This document shows, in pieces, positions 6,066 through 14,686 of a stretch of 23,568 nt of DNA. The translations under genes and the position numbers were made by a program. Source of the stretch: a virus; IMG/VR virus record IMGVR_UViG_3300006345_000099, positions 1 through 23,568 of that record; one strand, written 5' to 3'. The notes beneath the pieces were generated by a model. That model had not been told where the DNA came from, searched no databases, and was given only the letters and a program-made list of their open reading frames with translations. Position 1 is the first letter of the stretch. Each line of letters begins with the position of its first letter.

Positions 6066-6430
6066 ACATAACACCACCAACTCCTCCTCAATTTTTAGTA
6101 AAATCTGAGAGAGTAAAGGTTGTCATCATGTTCAATGGTGATACCATCATCTGCGACTTACAAGAAGCAGTTGATAAAGAAAGTGGTGCAAGACAAGCAT
6201 ATATTGCAAACTACCCATACAAAGTTGAATATGATCAACCAAAACTTGATGCTGCAGGAATCGTAACAGATCCAGAAGTTAAAGTACATTATTCTCCATG
6301 GTGTCCTCTTTCACCAGAGGTCAAAATTCCATTGAATCATAATATGGTTGTAACTATACTAGAACCTATGCCAAGTCTTCGTGATACATATATTACTAAC
6401 GTACAGAAGATGGGTGGCAACGTAGAATGA
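6038..6430 (+). CDS. Small beta-rich protein, paralogue 1 of 3 before gp43
   Basis: A 130-residue protein. After a basic, proline-rich leader (MAKGKKEPINITPPTPPQF) comes a domain: VKVVIMFNGDTIICDLQEAVDKESGARQ, then YIANYPYKVEY, then YSPWCPLSP, then IPLNHNMVVTILEPMPSLRDTYI. The same sequence of elements (strand, turn with Gly/Asn and acidic residue, strand; P-containing strand; xPWxP; hydrophobic strand; EP...Y) recurs in the genes at 6427 and 7282. The strand pattern is reminiscent of Sm/LSm-like small beta-barrels, some of which bind RNA. That fold is a guess from the pattern. The start overlaps the methyltransferase 3' end by 28 bases. No function is assigned. Confidence 0.8.
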   Translation: MAKGKKEPINITPPTPPQFLVKSERVKVVIMFNGDTIICDLQEAVDKESGARQAYIANYPYKVEYDQPKLDAAGIVTDPEVKVHYSPWCPLSPEVKIPLNHNMVVTILEPMPSLRDTYITNVQKMGGNVE

Positions 6431-6849
6431 GTATAAAGATTTTATTATTAAGATCTAACGAAGAAATAATTACAGAGGTACAAGAGTTAGCAGATCCTGA
6501 GACTAAAGAATCTATAGGATTTAAGTTACATAAACCTTTTCGTTTAGATATTGTATCTGACGAAGGGGAACTTGTATTTAATCGTGAGAAGGGATATCAA
6601 TTATCATGGTTTCCATGGGCACCTCTAAGTAAGGACAAAGATTTCTTTCTTCCTGCAGGGCATGTTATTACAGCATACGAACCACTGGATAGTATTACAG
6701 AACAATATGTTCAAGCAATAAAAGAAGAACAATACGAGAAAAATTTTAAGGCACATGAAGATGTCATTGCGGGTGTTACTGATGAAGACTTAGATATGGA
6801 ACAAATATTTAAAGACGCAGAAGCAATACTAGACGATGAGGAAACATAA
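6427..6849 (+). CDS. Small beta-rich protein, paralogue 2 of 3 before gp43
   Basis: A 140-residue protein joined to its upstream neighbour by an ATGA overlap. SIKILLLRSNEEIITEVQELADPETKES, then FKLHKPFRLDI, then LSWFPWAPLSKDKDFFLPAGHVITAYEPLDSITEQYV aligns element by element with the gene at 6038 (WFPWAPLS versus YSPWCPLS; AYEPLDSITEQYV versus ILEPMPSLRDTYI). The C-terminus adds an acidic tail (EDLDMEQIFKDAEAILDDEET) that may contact a basic partner. The tandem relationship suggests duplication of a small domain. Function unknown. Confidence 0.82.
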   Translation: MSIKILLLRSNEEIITEVQELADPETKESIGFKLHKPFRLDIVSDEGELVFNREKGYQLSWFPWAPLSKDKDFFLPAGHVITAYEPLDSITEQYVQAIKEEQYEKNFKAHEDVIAGVTDEDLDMEQIFKDAEAILDDEET

Positions 6850-7297
6850 GTTATATGACATTGATGATAATTTAATTCTGTCATATAAAACAGATCATAA
6901 ATTTCATGGCAGTAAACTTATTGAAGTTACAGGGACAGTTATTTTAAAAAAATTTTTAGTTGATTACCCTGCACTAATCAATGGTCAAGTTGGCATCGCA
7001 TCATTTGATCAACCCATAGAAACTCCACTATATGATCTGAATTTTGTACCACAACCCTTCCCATTATTTGTAGGTGGCACACAGACATTTGAGCATCTTA
7101 TGTTCAACGGTCCTAGTTACTTTAACATAAGGGTTGACGAATATAAACCTAGGATGTATATTGGTAATCTAATTACCAAAACATTTATTCCAGAACTACA
7201 ATCTATTGCTCCTGTATATCTTTACGAAAAACAAGACAATAACATCTGGGACAAAGAAGACCTACGCAAATTAGAAACATTATGCAAATCGCTTTGA
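6836..7297 (+). CDS. Unknown 153-aa protein upstream of gp43
   Basis: Overlaps the previous gene by 14 bases and the next by 16. The 153 residues begin MRKHKLYDIDDNLILSYKT. They carry LITKTFIPELQSIAPVYLYE toward the C-terminus and a glycine/proline-rich centre (QPFPLFVGGTQTFEHLMFNGP). There is no signal peptide, membrane helix or recognised catalytic motif. The alternation of short hydrophobic stretches suggests a mainly beta structure. Its place among the three paralogues and just before the polymerase suggests an early-expressed role, but nothing more can be said. Confidence 0.72.
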   Translation: MRKHKLYDIDDNLILSYKTDHKFHGSKLIEVTGTVILKKFLVDYPALINGQVGIASFDQPIETPLYDLNFVPQPFPLFVGGTQTFEHLMFNGPSYFNIRVDEYKPRMYIGNLITKTFIPELQSIAPVYLYEKQDNNIWDKEDLRKLETLCKSL

Positions 7298-7521
7298 TAA
7301 TATTAAAGAGTGGTATTGAATTAATTACCATGGCAGAACAACTAGAAGAAGAACCTAGTTGTCATATGCAAGATCCTTATTTAATTAAGGAGGATGGCAC
7401 GTTAGAACCATGGCCACGTTACACAACAGACACTGACGTATTGCTTTATTCTGAAACTATTGCTACAATAGTCACACCAACAGCAGAATTAAAAAAGAAA
7501 TACGAGACAGTTACTAAATGA
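7282..7521 (+). CDS. Small beta-rich protein, paralogue 3 of 3 (short form) before gp43
   Basis: A 79-residue protein overlapping the previous gene by 16 bases and gp43 by an ATGA. MQIALIILKSGIELITMAEQLEEEP, then MQDPYLIKEDGTLEPWPRYTTDTDVLLYSETIATIVTPTAELKKKYE is a compact version of the domain in the genes at 6038 and 6427. It shares the opening strand-turn-strand (SGIELIT versus SNEEIIT), the Pro-Tyr strand, the PWP element, and the closing TP...L..KYE versus EP.....YV. The link is structural pattern rather than high identity. It directly precedes and is probably translationally coupled to the DNA polymerase. Confidence 0.78.
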   Translation: MQIALIILKSGIELITMAEQLEEEPSCHMQDPYLIKEDGTLEPWPRYTTDTDVLLYSETIATIVTPTAELKKKYETVTK

Positions 7522-10004
7522 GTTTTTACACCAACGTACAACTGGTTGGAGACAACATACACTACATCGGATACGAAGATGGACAACGTATTCAACGTAA
7601 GTTTAAGTTCTCTCCAACTCTTTTTGTCGTTACTAAAAAACAAACTAGATGGAAAACACTTGATGGTAGGTATGCAAAACCAGTAAGGTTTGAGTCTGTG
7701 CGTGAAGCACGTCAATTTGTTGACCAGTATAAAGAAGTTCCAAACTTTGAGGTGCATGGTTATGACAGATATTTGTATCAGTTTATATCTCAAGAGTTTC
7801 CTGACGAAGTAGATTACGATTTTAAGAAACTGAATATTATGTCACTCGATATTGAGGTGGCATGTGAGAATGGATTTCCTAATGTAAAAGAATGTGCTGA
7901 GGAGATGCTCAGTATCACAGTGCAGGATTATCAAACTCGTAAGTTAAAAGTATTTGGCACTCGACCATATAAAAATACACGTGATGATGTAGAGTTTATA
8001 TTGTGTGATGGAGAACAACATCTACTTCGTTGTTTTCTAGATTACTGGATACAAAACTTTCCTGATATTCTTACTGGTTGGAACGTAGATGGATATGACG
8101 TACCATATATTTGTGGTCGTCTAGAAAGATTGTTTGGTGAGAAAGAAATGAAACTCATGTCACCATGGGGTCATGTAAAGAGAGAAGAGATAGAAGTAAA
8201 AGGACGCGAACAAATATTCTACAGAATGTCAGGGATCAATGTCATCGACTACCTTGACTTATATAAGAAATTCACATATACAAATCAAGAATCATATCGT
8301 TTAGATCATATTGCATTTGTAGAACTTGGTCAAAGAAAAGTTGATCACAATGAGTTTGAAAACTTTAAAGATTTTTATACAAAAGATTGGCAAAAGTTTA
8401 TTGATTACAACATCGTCGACGTGGAATTAGTTTCACGACTAGAAGAAAAGATGAAGTTGATAGAACTTGCTGTTGCCCTAGCATATGACGCTAAGGTTAA
8501 TATGCAAGATGTATATTATCAGGTAAGAATGTGGGACACACTGATCTACAATTTTCTGAACAAAAAAGGCATTGTTGTTCCGCCAGGCAAACGATCAGAC
8601 AAAGATGAAAAATACGCAGGAGCATATGTCAAAGAACCGATTGCAGGACGCTATAATTGGGTGGTTAGTTTTGACCTCAATAGTCTGTATCCTCATCTCA
8701 TTATGCAGTATAATATTTCCCCAGAGACCCTCGTTGAAAAGAGGCATCCATCCGCTACAGTTAATGGAATCCTCTCGCAGAAGGTAGAGGTTCCTAAAGA
8801 GTTTTGTCTGTGTGCTAATGGTGCAATGTATCGTAAAGACATTCATGGTTTTTTACCAGAGATGATGAAGAAAATATACGATGAACGTGTGCAATCTAAG
8901 AAGTTGATGATCCTTGCCAAGCAGGAATATGAGAAAACCCCCACAAAAGAATTAGAAAAGAGTATAAGTAAGTATAATAATATTCAAATGGCACGTAAGA
9001 TTCAATTGAACAGTGCATATGGTGCTATTGGCAATCAGTATTTTAGATACTATAATATTATTAATGCTGAAGCGATTACGTTATCTGGTCAGGTGTCTAT
9101 CCGATGGATAGAACACAAGATGAATGCGTATCTAAACAACATATTGAAAACGGAGAAAAAAGATTATGTCATTGCTAGTGATACTGATAGCATTTACCTC
9201 AATCTGGGTAATTTGGTTGAAAAGGTATTCGAGGGGAGAGAGACAAATGATTCGAGCGTCGTCTCTTTCCTTAATAAGGTGTGTGAGATGGAACTTGAAA
9301 AATATATTTCTAGTTCTTATGAAGCGTTGGCCACATATGTAAATGCATACGAGCAAAAAATGATCATGAAGCGAGAGAACATTGCTTCTACTGGTATCTG
9401 GACTGCAAAGAAAAGATACATGCTCAATGTATGGGATAGTGAAGGTGTAAGATATCAAGAACCTAAACTCAAGATGATGGGTATTGAAGCAGTTAAATCT
9501 TCAACACCTATGCCATGTCGTAATGCTATTAAAGATGCTATCAAAATTATGATGGATGGCACAGAAAACGATCTTGTATCTTACATAGATAGTTTCAGAA
9601 AAACATTTGAAAATTTACCACCAGAAGACATTGCATTTCCGAGGTCAGTTAATGGACTACGTAAATACAAGGCGTCAACAACCGTGTATTCAAAGGGCAC
9701 CCCTTTACATGTTCGTGGAACTTTGCTTTATAATTTTCATATCGAAAAGAAAAAACTTGAATACAAATATCCACTAGTGCAAGAGGGTGAGAAAATTAAG
9801 TATCTACATCTTAGACGTCCAAACAAAATTAACGAAAACGTTATCTCTTTCCTTAACACATTTCCAAAAGAATTGGGACTTGAAGGGCAGATAGATCGTG
9901 ATGCCCAATTTAAAAAATCTTTTCTTGATCCTTTACAAATCATCACTAATGTGATAGGATGGGATACAGAGAAGAAGTCAACGCTAGAATTTTTATTTAC
10001 ATGA
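7518..10004 (+). CDS. gp43: DNA polymerase gp43 (family B)
   Basis: A complete 828-residue family B replicative polymerase with proofreading. Exonuclease motifs: Exo I LDIEVA (Asp111, Glu113; T4 Asp112 and Glu114), Exo [13 protein letters not shown] (around 191-194) and Exo [12 protein letters not shown] (Asp301). Polymerase motifs: [20 protein letters not shown] (Asp386), [27 protein letters not shown] (Asp555, Asp557), and thumb-proximal [12 protein letters not shown]. It is slightly shorter than T4 gp43 (898 aa). The C-terminal [10 protein letters not shown] resembles the T4/RB69 clamp-binding tail (...SLFDMFDF), so it should dock on gp45. No intein or split is present. The 5' end overlaps the upstream paralogue and the 3' end overlaps uvsX, both as ATGA. 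Confidence 0.98.
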   Translation: MSFYTNVQLVGDNIHYIGYEDGQRIQRKFKFSPTLFVVTKKQTRWKTLDGRYAKPVRFESVREARQFVDQYKEVPNFEVHGYDRYLYQFISQEFPDEVDYDFKKLNIMSLDIEVACENGFPNVKECAEEMLSITVQDYQTRKLKVFGTRPYKNTRDDVEFILCDGEQHLLRCFLDYWIQNFPDILTGWNVDGYDVPYICGRLERLFGEKEMKLMSPWGHVKREEIEVKGREQIFYRMSGINVIDYLDLYKKFTYTNQESYRLDHIAFVELGQRKVDHNEFENFKDFYTKDWQKFIDYNIVDVELVSRLEEKMKLIELAVALAYDAKVNMQDVYYQVRMWDTLIYNFLNKKGIVVPPGKRSDKDEKYAGAYVKEPIAGRYNWVVSFDLNSLYPHLIMQYNISPETLVEKRHPSATVNGILSQKVEVPKEFCLCANGAMYRKDIHGFLPEMMKKIYDERVQSKKLMILAKQEYEKTPTKELEKSISKYNNIQMARKIQLNSAYGAIGNQYFRYYNIINAEAITLSGQVSIRWIEHKMNAYLNNILKTEKKDYVIASDTDSIYLNLGNLVEKVFEGRETNDSSVVSFLNKVCEMELEKYISSSYEALATYVNAYEQKMIMKRENIASTGIWTAKKRYMLNVWDSEGVRYQEPKLKMMGIEAVKSSTPMPCRNAIKDAIKIMMDGTENDLVSYIDSFRKTFENLPPEDIAFPRSVNGLRKYKASTTVYSKGTPLHVRGTLLYNFHIEKKKLEYKYPLVQEGEKIKYLHLRRPNKINENVISFLNTFPKELGLEGQIDRDAQFKKSFLDPLQIITNVIGWDTEKKSTLEFLFT

Positions 10005-11011
10005 GTTTTTTGAAAGATGTCGTTAAAGAAATAGGTAACGACTACGCAGGAATATTAGCAGACGGATCAGTAGGAGATATAGGAGGGTATGTAGATACTG
10101 GTTCTTATATTTTCAACGCACTGGTAAGTGGTAGTATCACAGGTGGTATCCCTTCTAATAAGATCACTGCTATCGCAGGAGAATCATCTACAGGTAAGAC
10201 ATTCTTTTGTCTTGGTATTGTAGAAAATTTTTTAAGAGAGAACAAGGACGCAGGAGTTATATACTTTGAGTCTGAAGCTGCCATCACTAAACAGATGATG
10301 GAGGATCGTAACGTGGACACCACACGTATGATGCTCGTACCTGTCACTACAGTACAGGAGTTTCGTACACAGGCAATCAGAATATTAGACAAATATTTAG
10401 AACAACCAGAGAAAGATCGCAAACCCTTAATGTTTGTTTTAGATTCTCTTGGTATGTTGTCAACAAGTAAAGAGTTACAAGACTCTGCTGAAGGTAAAGA
10501 CACTCGTGACATGACTAGAGCACAGGTGGTCAAAGCTATCTTCAGAATACTTACACTGAAGTTGGGTAAAGCGAACGTACCTATGCTAGTTACTAATCAT
10601 ACATATGATGTGGTTGGTGCTTATGTACCTACCAAAGAAATGGGTGGAGGTAGTGGACTCAAGTACGCTGCTTCTACAATAATCTATCTTTCAAAGTCTA
10701 AAGAGAAGGACGGTAAAGAAGTGATAGGAAATATAATCAAAGCAAAAACTGCCAAGAGCAGACTATCAAAGGAGAACGCAAGTGTTAGTATCAGACTCTA
10801 CTATGATGAACGTGGACTTGACAAGTATTACGGACTACTGGAACTGGGTGAGAAATATGGAGTTTTTGAACGTAAAGGTAACCGTGTTGTTGTTGGGGAG
10901 TCTAGCGTCTACCCTTCTGCTATTCTCAAGGATCCTGACAAATACTTCACAACAGAAATAATGGAAAAACTTGACTGGGCAGCGGGTCAAGAGTTTAGGT
11001 ATGGATCATGA
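10001..11011 (+). CDS. uvsX: UvsX RecA-like recombinase
   Basis: A 336-residue RecA/RAD51-family strand-exchange protein that drives recombination-dependent replication and repair. Walker A GESSTGKT is at residues 60-67, Walker B-like [12 protein letters not shown] follows, and [27 protein letters not shown] corresponds to the T4 UvsX loop region. The open frame extends back to 9959, but ATG 10001 is chosen. It overlaps the gp43 stop as ATGA, and [16 protein letters not shown] matches the usual UvsX start. It is placed between gp43 and gp41, consistent with joint early expression of replication and recombination genes. Confidence 0.96.
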   Translation: MSFLKDVVKEIGNDYAGILADGSVGDIGGYVDTGSYIFNALVSGSITGGIPSNKITAIAGESSTGKTFFCLGIVENFLRENKDAGVIYFESEAAITKQMMEDRNVDTTRMMLVPVTTVQEFRTQAIRILDKYLEQPEKDRKPLMFVLDSLGMLSTSKELQDSAEGKDTRDMTRAQVVKAIFRILTLKLGKANVPMLVTNHTYDVVGAYVPTKEMGGGSGLKYAASTIIYLSKSKEKDGKEVIGNIIKAKTAKSRLSKENASVSIRLYYDERGLDKYYGLLELGEKYGVFERKGNRVVVGESSVYPSAILKDPDKYFTTEIMEKLDWAAGQEFRYGS

Positions 11012-11541
11012 GAGATGATTTATTCCCATGTCCTATTCGCAAATATCATTTAAGTGATTTGTTAATAGATAGATGGGCAAACGAACAATACGAAGAAGAA
11101 AAATTTAATATTACAGCACCGTTTAGATTACATATTACAGACATCCCTGCAAATTTATCAGCAAGTTATACTGATATAACAGAGAAATTCCTAGAAGATT
11201 TAAAAATACAAGATGATACTATTGCATTAATTACAGATATAATGTTGACAGTATTGGAGAAGGGTGATAGTTTAGATAGATGTAATACTCTACCTAGTCA
11301 TTACACTGCTACACATTACATAAGTAAAGAACCTGAGCAATCAGATATATTTCATCATCCTGCAAAATCTTTAATAGATCCATTCAATCCTAATCTAGAT
11401 GAATGGGTAAGTGGTGCAGGGTTGTATGTTAATCAAGGTGACGTTATAATACATCCATCTTTTTTAGAATATAGCACACCTAAAGTTGATAAAAAAAGAA
11501 TAGCAATAACTCTTTTAATTAGATTGCAACCTAAGAATTAA
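11008..11541 (+). CDS. Putative double-stranded beta-helix / 2OG-Fe(II) oxygenase-like protein
   Basis: A 177-residue protein starting at an ATGA overlap with uvsX. The C-terminal region [30 protein letters not shown] has the shape of the last strands of a 2-oxoglutarate/iron oxygenase (GDVVxFPSxLxHxVxP...RxSIxFN), but the expected distal histidine position is Tyr (LEYSTP). An earlier [19 protein letters not shown] could supply metal ligands (His-x-Asp-like). The N-terminal part is helical and unassigned. Small oxygenases of this family are common in T4-like cyanophages, with mostly unknown substrates. Assignment is by pattern and is tentative; the catalytic triad may be degenerate. Confidence 0.6.
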   Translation: MRDDLFPCPIRKYHLSDLLIDRWANEQYEEEKFNITAPFRLHITDIPANLSASYTDITEKFLEDLKIQDDTIALITDIMLTVLEKGDSLDRCNTLPSHYTATHYISKEPEQSDIFHHPAKSLIDPFNPNLDEWVSGAGLYVNQGDVIIHPSFLEYSTPKVDKKRIAITLLIRLQPKN

Positions 11542-11543
11542 TT

Positions 11544-12239
11544 ATGAAAACAGTTTATTGGTCTTTCTCTCTTGGAGACACACTTGAGCAAACATTACCT
11601 ACAGATTACACAGATCCTCCAGAGAAATTTGGAAAAGATTATGATAAAGGATATCAACATGCAATGTGTCCTGCATGGAAAGAGTATGGTAAAAATACAT
11701 GGTTGGTAAAATCACCTTTTGATATTAAGTTTACTGTAGAAAGTCAAACAAAAATTATACATTCTCCATTGACACCAGAAGCAAAGTATTCTTTAATAGA
11801 TCAACCACCAGATTGGTTTGATAACGAGTATCCTGAGATACAATTTAAGTATTTGTTATCTTTATGGACAAAAGATAAAGATGTATGGGTAGAGCAAGTT
11901 CCACATCCTCTTCTTTCTAGATATGGTCTTGAACTGGTACCTGCAACGTTCCCTATTTCTGTATGGTTTAGACCATTATCTGTAGGAGTAAAGGTATTGG
12001 ATGTAAATGAACAAATTTTTATACCTAAAGGATTACCTTTGTATTATTTTAGATTATATTCTCAAAGATCTAGATCTAATTTTAAGATAGAATATGCACC
12101 ACCTACAAAGGAGAAAGTTAGTGGTGCTCTTGCAAACATGAGATTAAAAATATTTTCTAAGTTTGACTCATGGGGATTGATAGAAAATAGAGTAAAAGAA
12201 GAAAGTAAATGTCCATTCAAGTTTATGTGGAATAAATGA
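11544..12239 (+). CDS. Conserved hypothetical protein (231 aa) between uvsX and gp41
   Basis: A 231-residue soluble protein beginning MKTVYWSFSLGDTLEQTLP. The middle has HAMCPAWKEYGKNTWLVKSPFDIKF, then a beta-rich stretch FPISVWFRPLSVGVKVLDVNEQIFIPKGLPLYYFRLY that looks like a cupin-like or jelly-roll segment (IPKGLPL). The C-terminus is basic and helical. No catalytic motif is certain. From memory, proteins like this occur near gp41 in cyanophages. It is joined to gp41 by an ATGA overlap and follows the previous stop by 2 bases. Function unknown; a small-molecule-binding beta-barrel is the best structural guess. Confidence 0.72.
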   Translation: MKTVYWSFSLGDTLEQTLPTDYTDPPEKFGKDYDKGYQHAMCPAWKEYGKNTWLVKSPFDIKFTVESQTKIIHSPLTPEAKYSLIDQPPDWFDNEYPEIQFKYLLSLWTKDKDVWVEQVPHPLLSRYGLELVPATFPISVWFRPLSVGVKVLDVNEQIFIPKGLPLYYFRLYSQRSRSNFKIEYAPPTKEKVSGALANMRLKIFSKFDSWGLIENRVKEESKCPFKFMWNK

Positions 12240-13609
12240 ACGAAGTAGAACAGTTAGTTATAAAGAATCTATTACTTGATGAAGAGTATGTGCGTAAAGC
12301 AATGCCTTTTATTAAGACAGAGTATTTTGCAGACACCACAGGTAAGAAATTATTTGATGTTTTATCTAAATACTTTGTAGATTATAGTGCCATTCCTACA
12401 AAAGAAGCACTAGAAATAGAAGTTGGTCAGTTAAAGGATATTTCTGACGACCAACATCAAGAGATTGTAAAAGCTATTAATAATATTGATACAGAGAAAT
12501 CTGAGTTTGAATGGATATTAGATACAACTGAGAAGTGGTGTAAAGAAAGAGCATTATATCTTGCTTTAATGTCATCTATTAAGATTGCAGAAGGCAATGA
12601 TGAGCAGAGAGCAGCAGGAGCAATACCAACTATATTATCTGAAGCATTAGCAGTTACATTCGATAACCATATAGGTCACGATTACCTTGAAGATTACGAA
12701 GAACGATACGACTTCTATCATCAAAAAGAAGAAAAGATTCCTTTTGATCTGGAGTTCTTTAACAAGATTACAAAAGGTGGTCTTCCTAACAAGACTCTCA
12801 ATGTTGCTCTTGCAGGGACTGGTGTGGGTAAGTCTTTGTTCATGTGTCATTGTGCTAGTTCTGTTCTACTCCAAGGTAAGAACGTTTTGTATATTACTCT
12901 TGAGATGGCAGAAGAAAAGATTGCCGAAAGAATAGACTCTAACTTATTGAACTGTGATATACAGAACATTACTGAGTTACCTAAGATTATGTTCGAGAAT
13001 AAGGTAACAAGTATATCTAAAAAGACTCAAGGTAAACTAGTCATCAAAGAATACCCTACAGCATCAGCACATGTAGGTCACTTTAGGGCACTACTAAATG
13101 ATCTGGCATTGAAAAAATCATTCAAACCTGATATAATATACATAGACTATCTAAATATTTGTGCATCATCCCGATATTCTAAACTAGGCAATGTTAATTC
13201 GTATTCCTATATTAAAGCGATTGCGGAAGAGCTCCGTGGGCTTGCGGTTGAGGCTTGCGTACCTATCGTCTCCGCTACTCAGACGACTCGTTCTGGCTAT
13301 GGTAGTAGTGATGTCGATCTTACTGATACAAGTGAGTCCTTCGGTCTTCCTGCAACTGCTGATCTTATGTTCGCTCTTATATCTACTGAAGAGTTGGAAG
13401 AGATCAGTCAAATAATGGTTAAGCAACTCAAGAATAGATACAATGATCCTACTATTAACAAGAGGTTCGTTGTAGGGATTGATCGTGCAAAGATGAGACT
13501 ATATGATGTAGAACAATCAGCACAACAAGGCATTACTGACGCTAATCAAGACATTGAAATACCTGATAAGGATGAGATGTCGAAAAAATTTGCACAATTA
13601 AAAGTATGA
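12236..13609 (+). CDS. gp41: Replicative DNA helicase gp41 (DnaB-like)
   Basis: A 457-residue hexameric 5'-3' helicase that unwinds the fork and, in T4, partners the gp61 primase. The N-terminal helical domain (1-130) is followed by a RecA-like motor: Walker A AGTGVGKS at 193-200 (Lys199), ITLEMAEEKIAERID (DnaB motif 1a), Walker B DIIYIDYLN with Asp304, VSATQTTRSG (sensor/motif 3), and SESFGLPATADLMFAL (motif 4). T4 gp41 is similar in size (475 aa). The acidic C-terminal tail probably binds a loader or primase. It overlaps both neighbours by ATGA. No gp61 primase or gp59 loader lies in the window. Confidence 0.97.
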   Translation: MNEVEQLVIKNLLLDEEYVRKAMPFIKTEYFADTTGKKLFDVLSKYFVDYSAIPTKEALEIEVGQLKDISDDQHQEIVKAINNIDTEKSEFEWILDTTEKWCKERALYLALMSSIKIAEGNDEQRAAGAIPTILSEALAVTFDNHIGHDYLEDYEERYDFYHQKEEKIPFDLEFFNKITKGGLPNKTLNVALAGTGVGKSLFMCHCASSVLLQGKNVLYITLEMAEEKIAERIDSNLLNCDIQNITELPKIMFENKVTSISKKTQGKLVIKEYPTASAHVGHFRALLNDLALKKSFKPDIIYIDYLNICASSRYSKLGNVNSYSYIKAIAEELRGLAVEACVPIVSATQTTRSGYGSSDVDLTDTSESFGLPATADLMFALISTEELEEISQIMVKQLKNRYNDPTINKRFVVGIDRAKMRLYDVEQSAQQGITDANQDIEIPDKDEMSKKFAQLKV

Positions 13610-14079
13610 GTGACATTCATTTTAAGAAACACAGAGTGTTTCGTGAGACAGAAGATGTTATCTTCTATGATATATCAGTTGATGAATCAAATGCAGCAGA
13701 TTTAGTGGTGCATACTGGTGCTGCTATATCACCACCTGATGATGGAGTAGGAGCAAAACAATTTTATATACATGAGTTTCAAGACGATTACAACAGAGTA
13801 GTTCAAGGTGAAAGAACTTTTGAATTAGTCAATAATACATGGAAATATCCATATCATATAGTAAGGTTAGACGTACACAGTGGTGCACTTATAATTCCTG
13901 CAAAAACTTGGCACAGATCTGTGTCTGGAGAAGAGGGATCTATAGTAATCAATCAAGCAAAACGATATGATGGATTCAATGCAGCAGAGGAATTCAAACC
14001 TGTATCTTGTGCAGAAAATAGTTTGCTATATAAAATACTACTACACGAAAAACCTGTAATTCATCGTCTTGGAGAGTGA
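13606..14079 (+). CDS. Putative cupin-like protein
   Basis: A 157-residue protein starting at an ATGA overlap with gp41. The central IHEFQDDYNRVVQGERTFELVN and DVHSGALIIPAKTWHRSVSGEEGSIVINQAKRYDGFNA fit a cupin (RmlC-like) beta-barrel. The first has an FxxDxxRxVxG pattern, and the second has the IPxxTxHRSxSG box with a His in the usual metal- or ligand-binding place. A sugar- or nucleotide-sugar-type ligand is possible but not shown. No signal peptide. It lies between gp41 and mazG. Family-level fold call by pattern; function unknown. Confidence 0.65.
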   Translation: MSDIHFKKHRVFRETEDVIFYDISVDESNAADLVVHTGAAISPPDDGVGAKQFYIHEFQDDYNRVVQGERTFELVNNTWKYPYHIVRLDVHSGALIIPAKTWHRSVSGEEGSIVINQAKRYDGFNAAEEFKPVSCAENSLLYKILLHEKPVIHRLGE

Positions 14080-14081
14080 AA

Positions 14082-14486
14082 ATGACTGTAGATTTTAAAC
14101 GATACGAGAAGTTTGTCGATGCTGTCACATCCGATAGTTCTAAAGATTTTGTCTATCTTGCTGATCGTCTGGTTGAACTTGACAGAAAGGGTGCCAATAT
14201 TGAACGTCTTACCACTTCTGGTGTTGGCCTTGCTGCTGAGTCTGGAGAGTTCTTGGAGATCGTTAAAAAGATGGTATTTCAAGGTAAACCTTGGAACAGC
14301 GACAATAGAGAACACCTTATTATTGAGTTGGGCGATGTTATGTGGTATGTAGCACAAGCATGCATGGCACTAGACATATCATTTGACGATGTTGTTAGAG
14401 GTAATGTCAAAAAATTAGAGAAAAGATATCCTGGTGGATCATTTTCTGTTGACAAATCAGAGAATAGAAAAGCAGGAGATAGATAA
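14082..14486 (+). CDS. mazG: MazG-like nucleotide pyrophosphohydrolase
   Basis: A 134-residue protein with the MazG motifs ExxE at Glu53/Glu56 (AAESGEFLEIVKK) and ExxD at Glu82/Asp85 (IELGDVMWYVAQA), the Mg2+ ligands of the all-alpha NTP pyrophosphohydrolase fold. It hydrolyses nucleotides such as (d)NTPs. Cyanophage MazG has been proposed to lower (p)ppGpp or reshape nucleotide pools to favour the phage. The start at ATG 14082 is chosen over an in-frame GTG at 14076 because GGAGAG at 14071-14076 gives a good ribosome-binding site 5 bases upstream. The stop overlaps the next gene as TAATG. Confidence 0.92.
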   Translation: MTVDFKRYEKFVDAVTSDSSKDFVYLADRLVELDRKGANIERLTTSGVGLAAESGEFLEIVKKMVFQGKPWNSDNREHLIIELGDVMWYVAQACMALDISFDDVVRGNVKKLEKRYPGGSFSVDKSENRKAGDR

Positions 14487-14686
14487 TGTATCATAATAAT
14501 TTTTTTACTGAGGAACAATGGGAGTGCATCAGGGTATGTGTAGCAAACGCACCCATACCCTATGACATTTCTCTTAAAAAAATACCTGGTGATATCCTAC
14601 AGAAGATAGGAGAACCAACACCTCGCAAGGGTGAACCATTAGAAATCCCTTATTATGATCTAACACCTTATGGAATTAACAAATGA
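14486..14686 (+). CDS. Small conserved protein, copy A (paralogue of 23180-23377)
   Basis: A 66-residue protein with a striking central block WECIRVCVANAPIPYD, followed by KKIPGDILQKIGEP and a C-terminal YDLTPYGI. A homologue at 23180-23377 keeps WEC-x-RVCVANAPIPYD, KKIPxDIL-x-KIG-x-P and YDLTPYGI, about 60% identical. Two cysteines lie four residues apart (Cys13/Cys17 by approximate count). No known domain is recognised. It is coupled to mazG (TAATG) and to gp47 (ATGA). The strong conservation of a small protein in two replication-gene contexts suggests a binding partner in the replisome or nuclease complex; that is inference. Confidence 0.85.
   Translation: MYHNNFFTEEQWECIRVCVANAPIPYDISLKKIPGDILQKIGEPTPRKGEPLEIPYYDLTPYGINK

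Noticed and set aside
9959-10000. Upstream extension of uvsX to ATG 9959
   Set aside because: It overlaps the gp43 C-terminal codons and has no family match; ATG 10001 in an ATGA overlap is the natural start.
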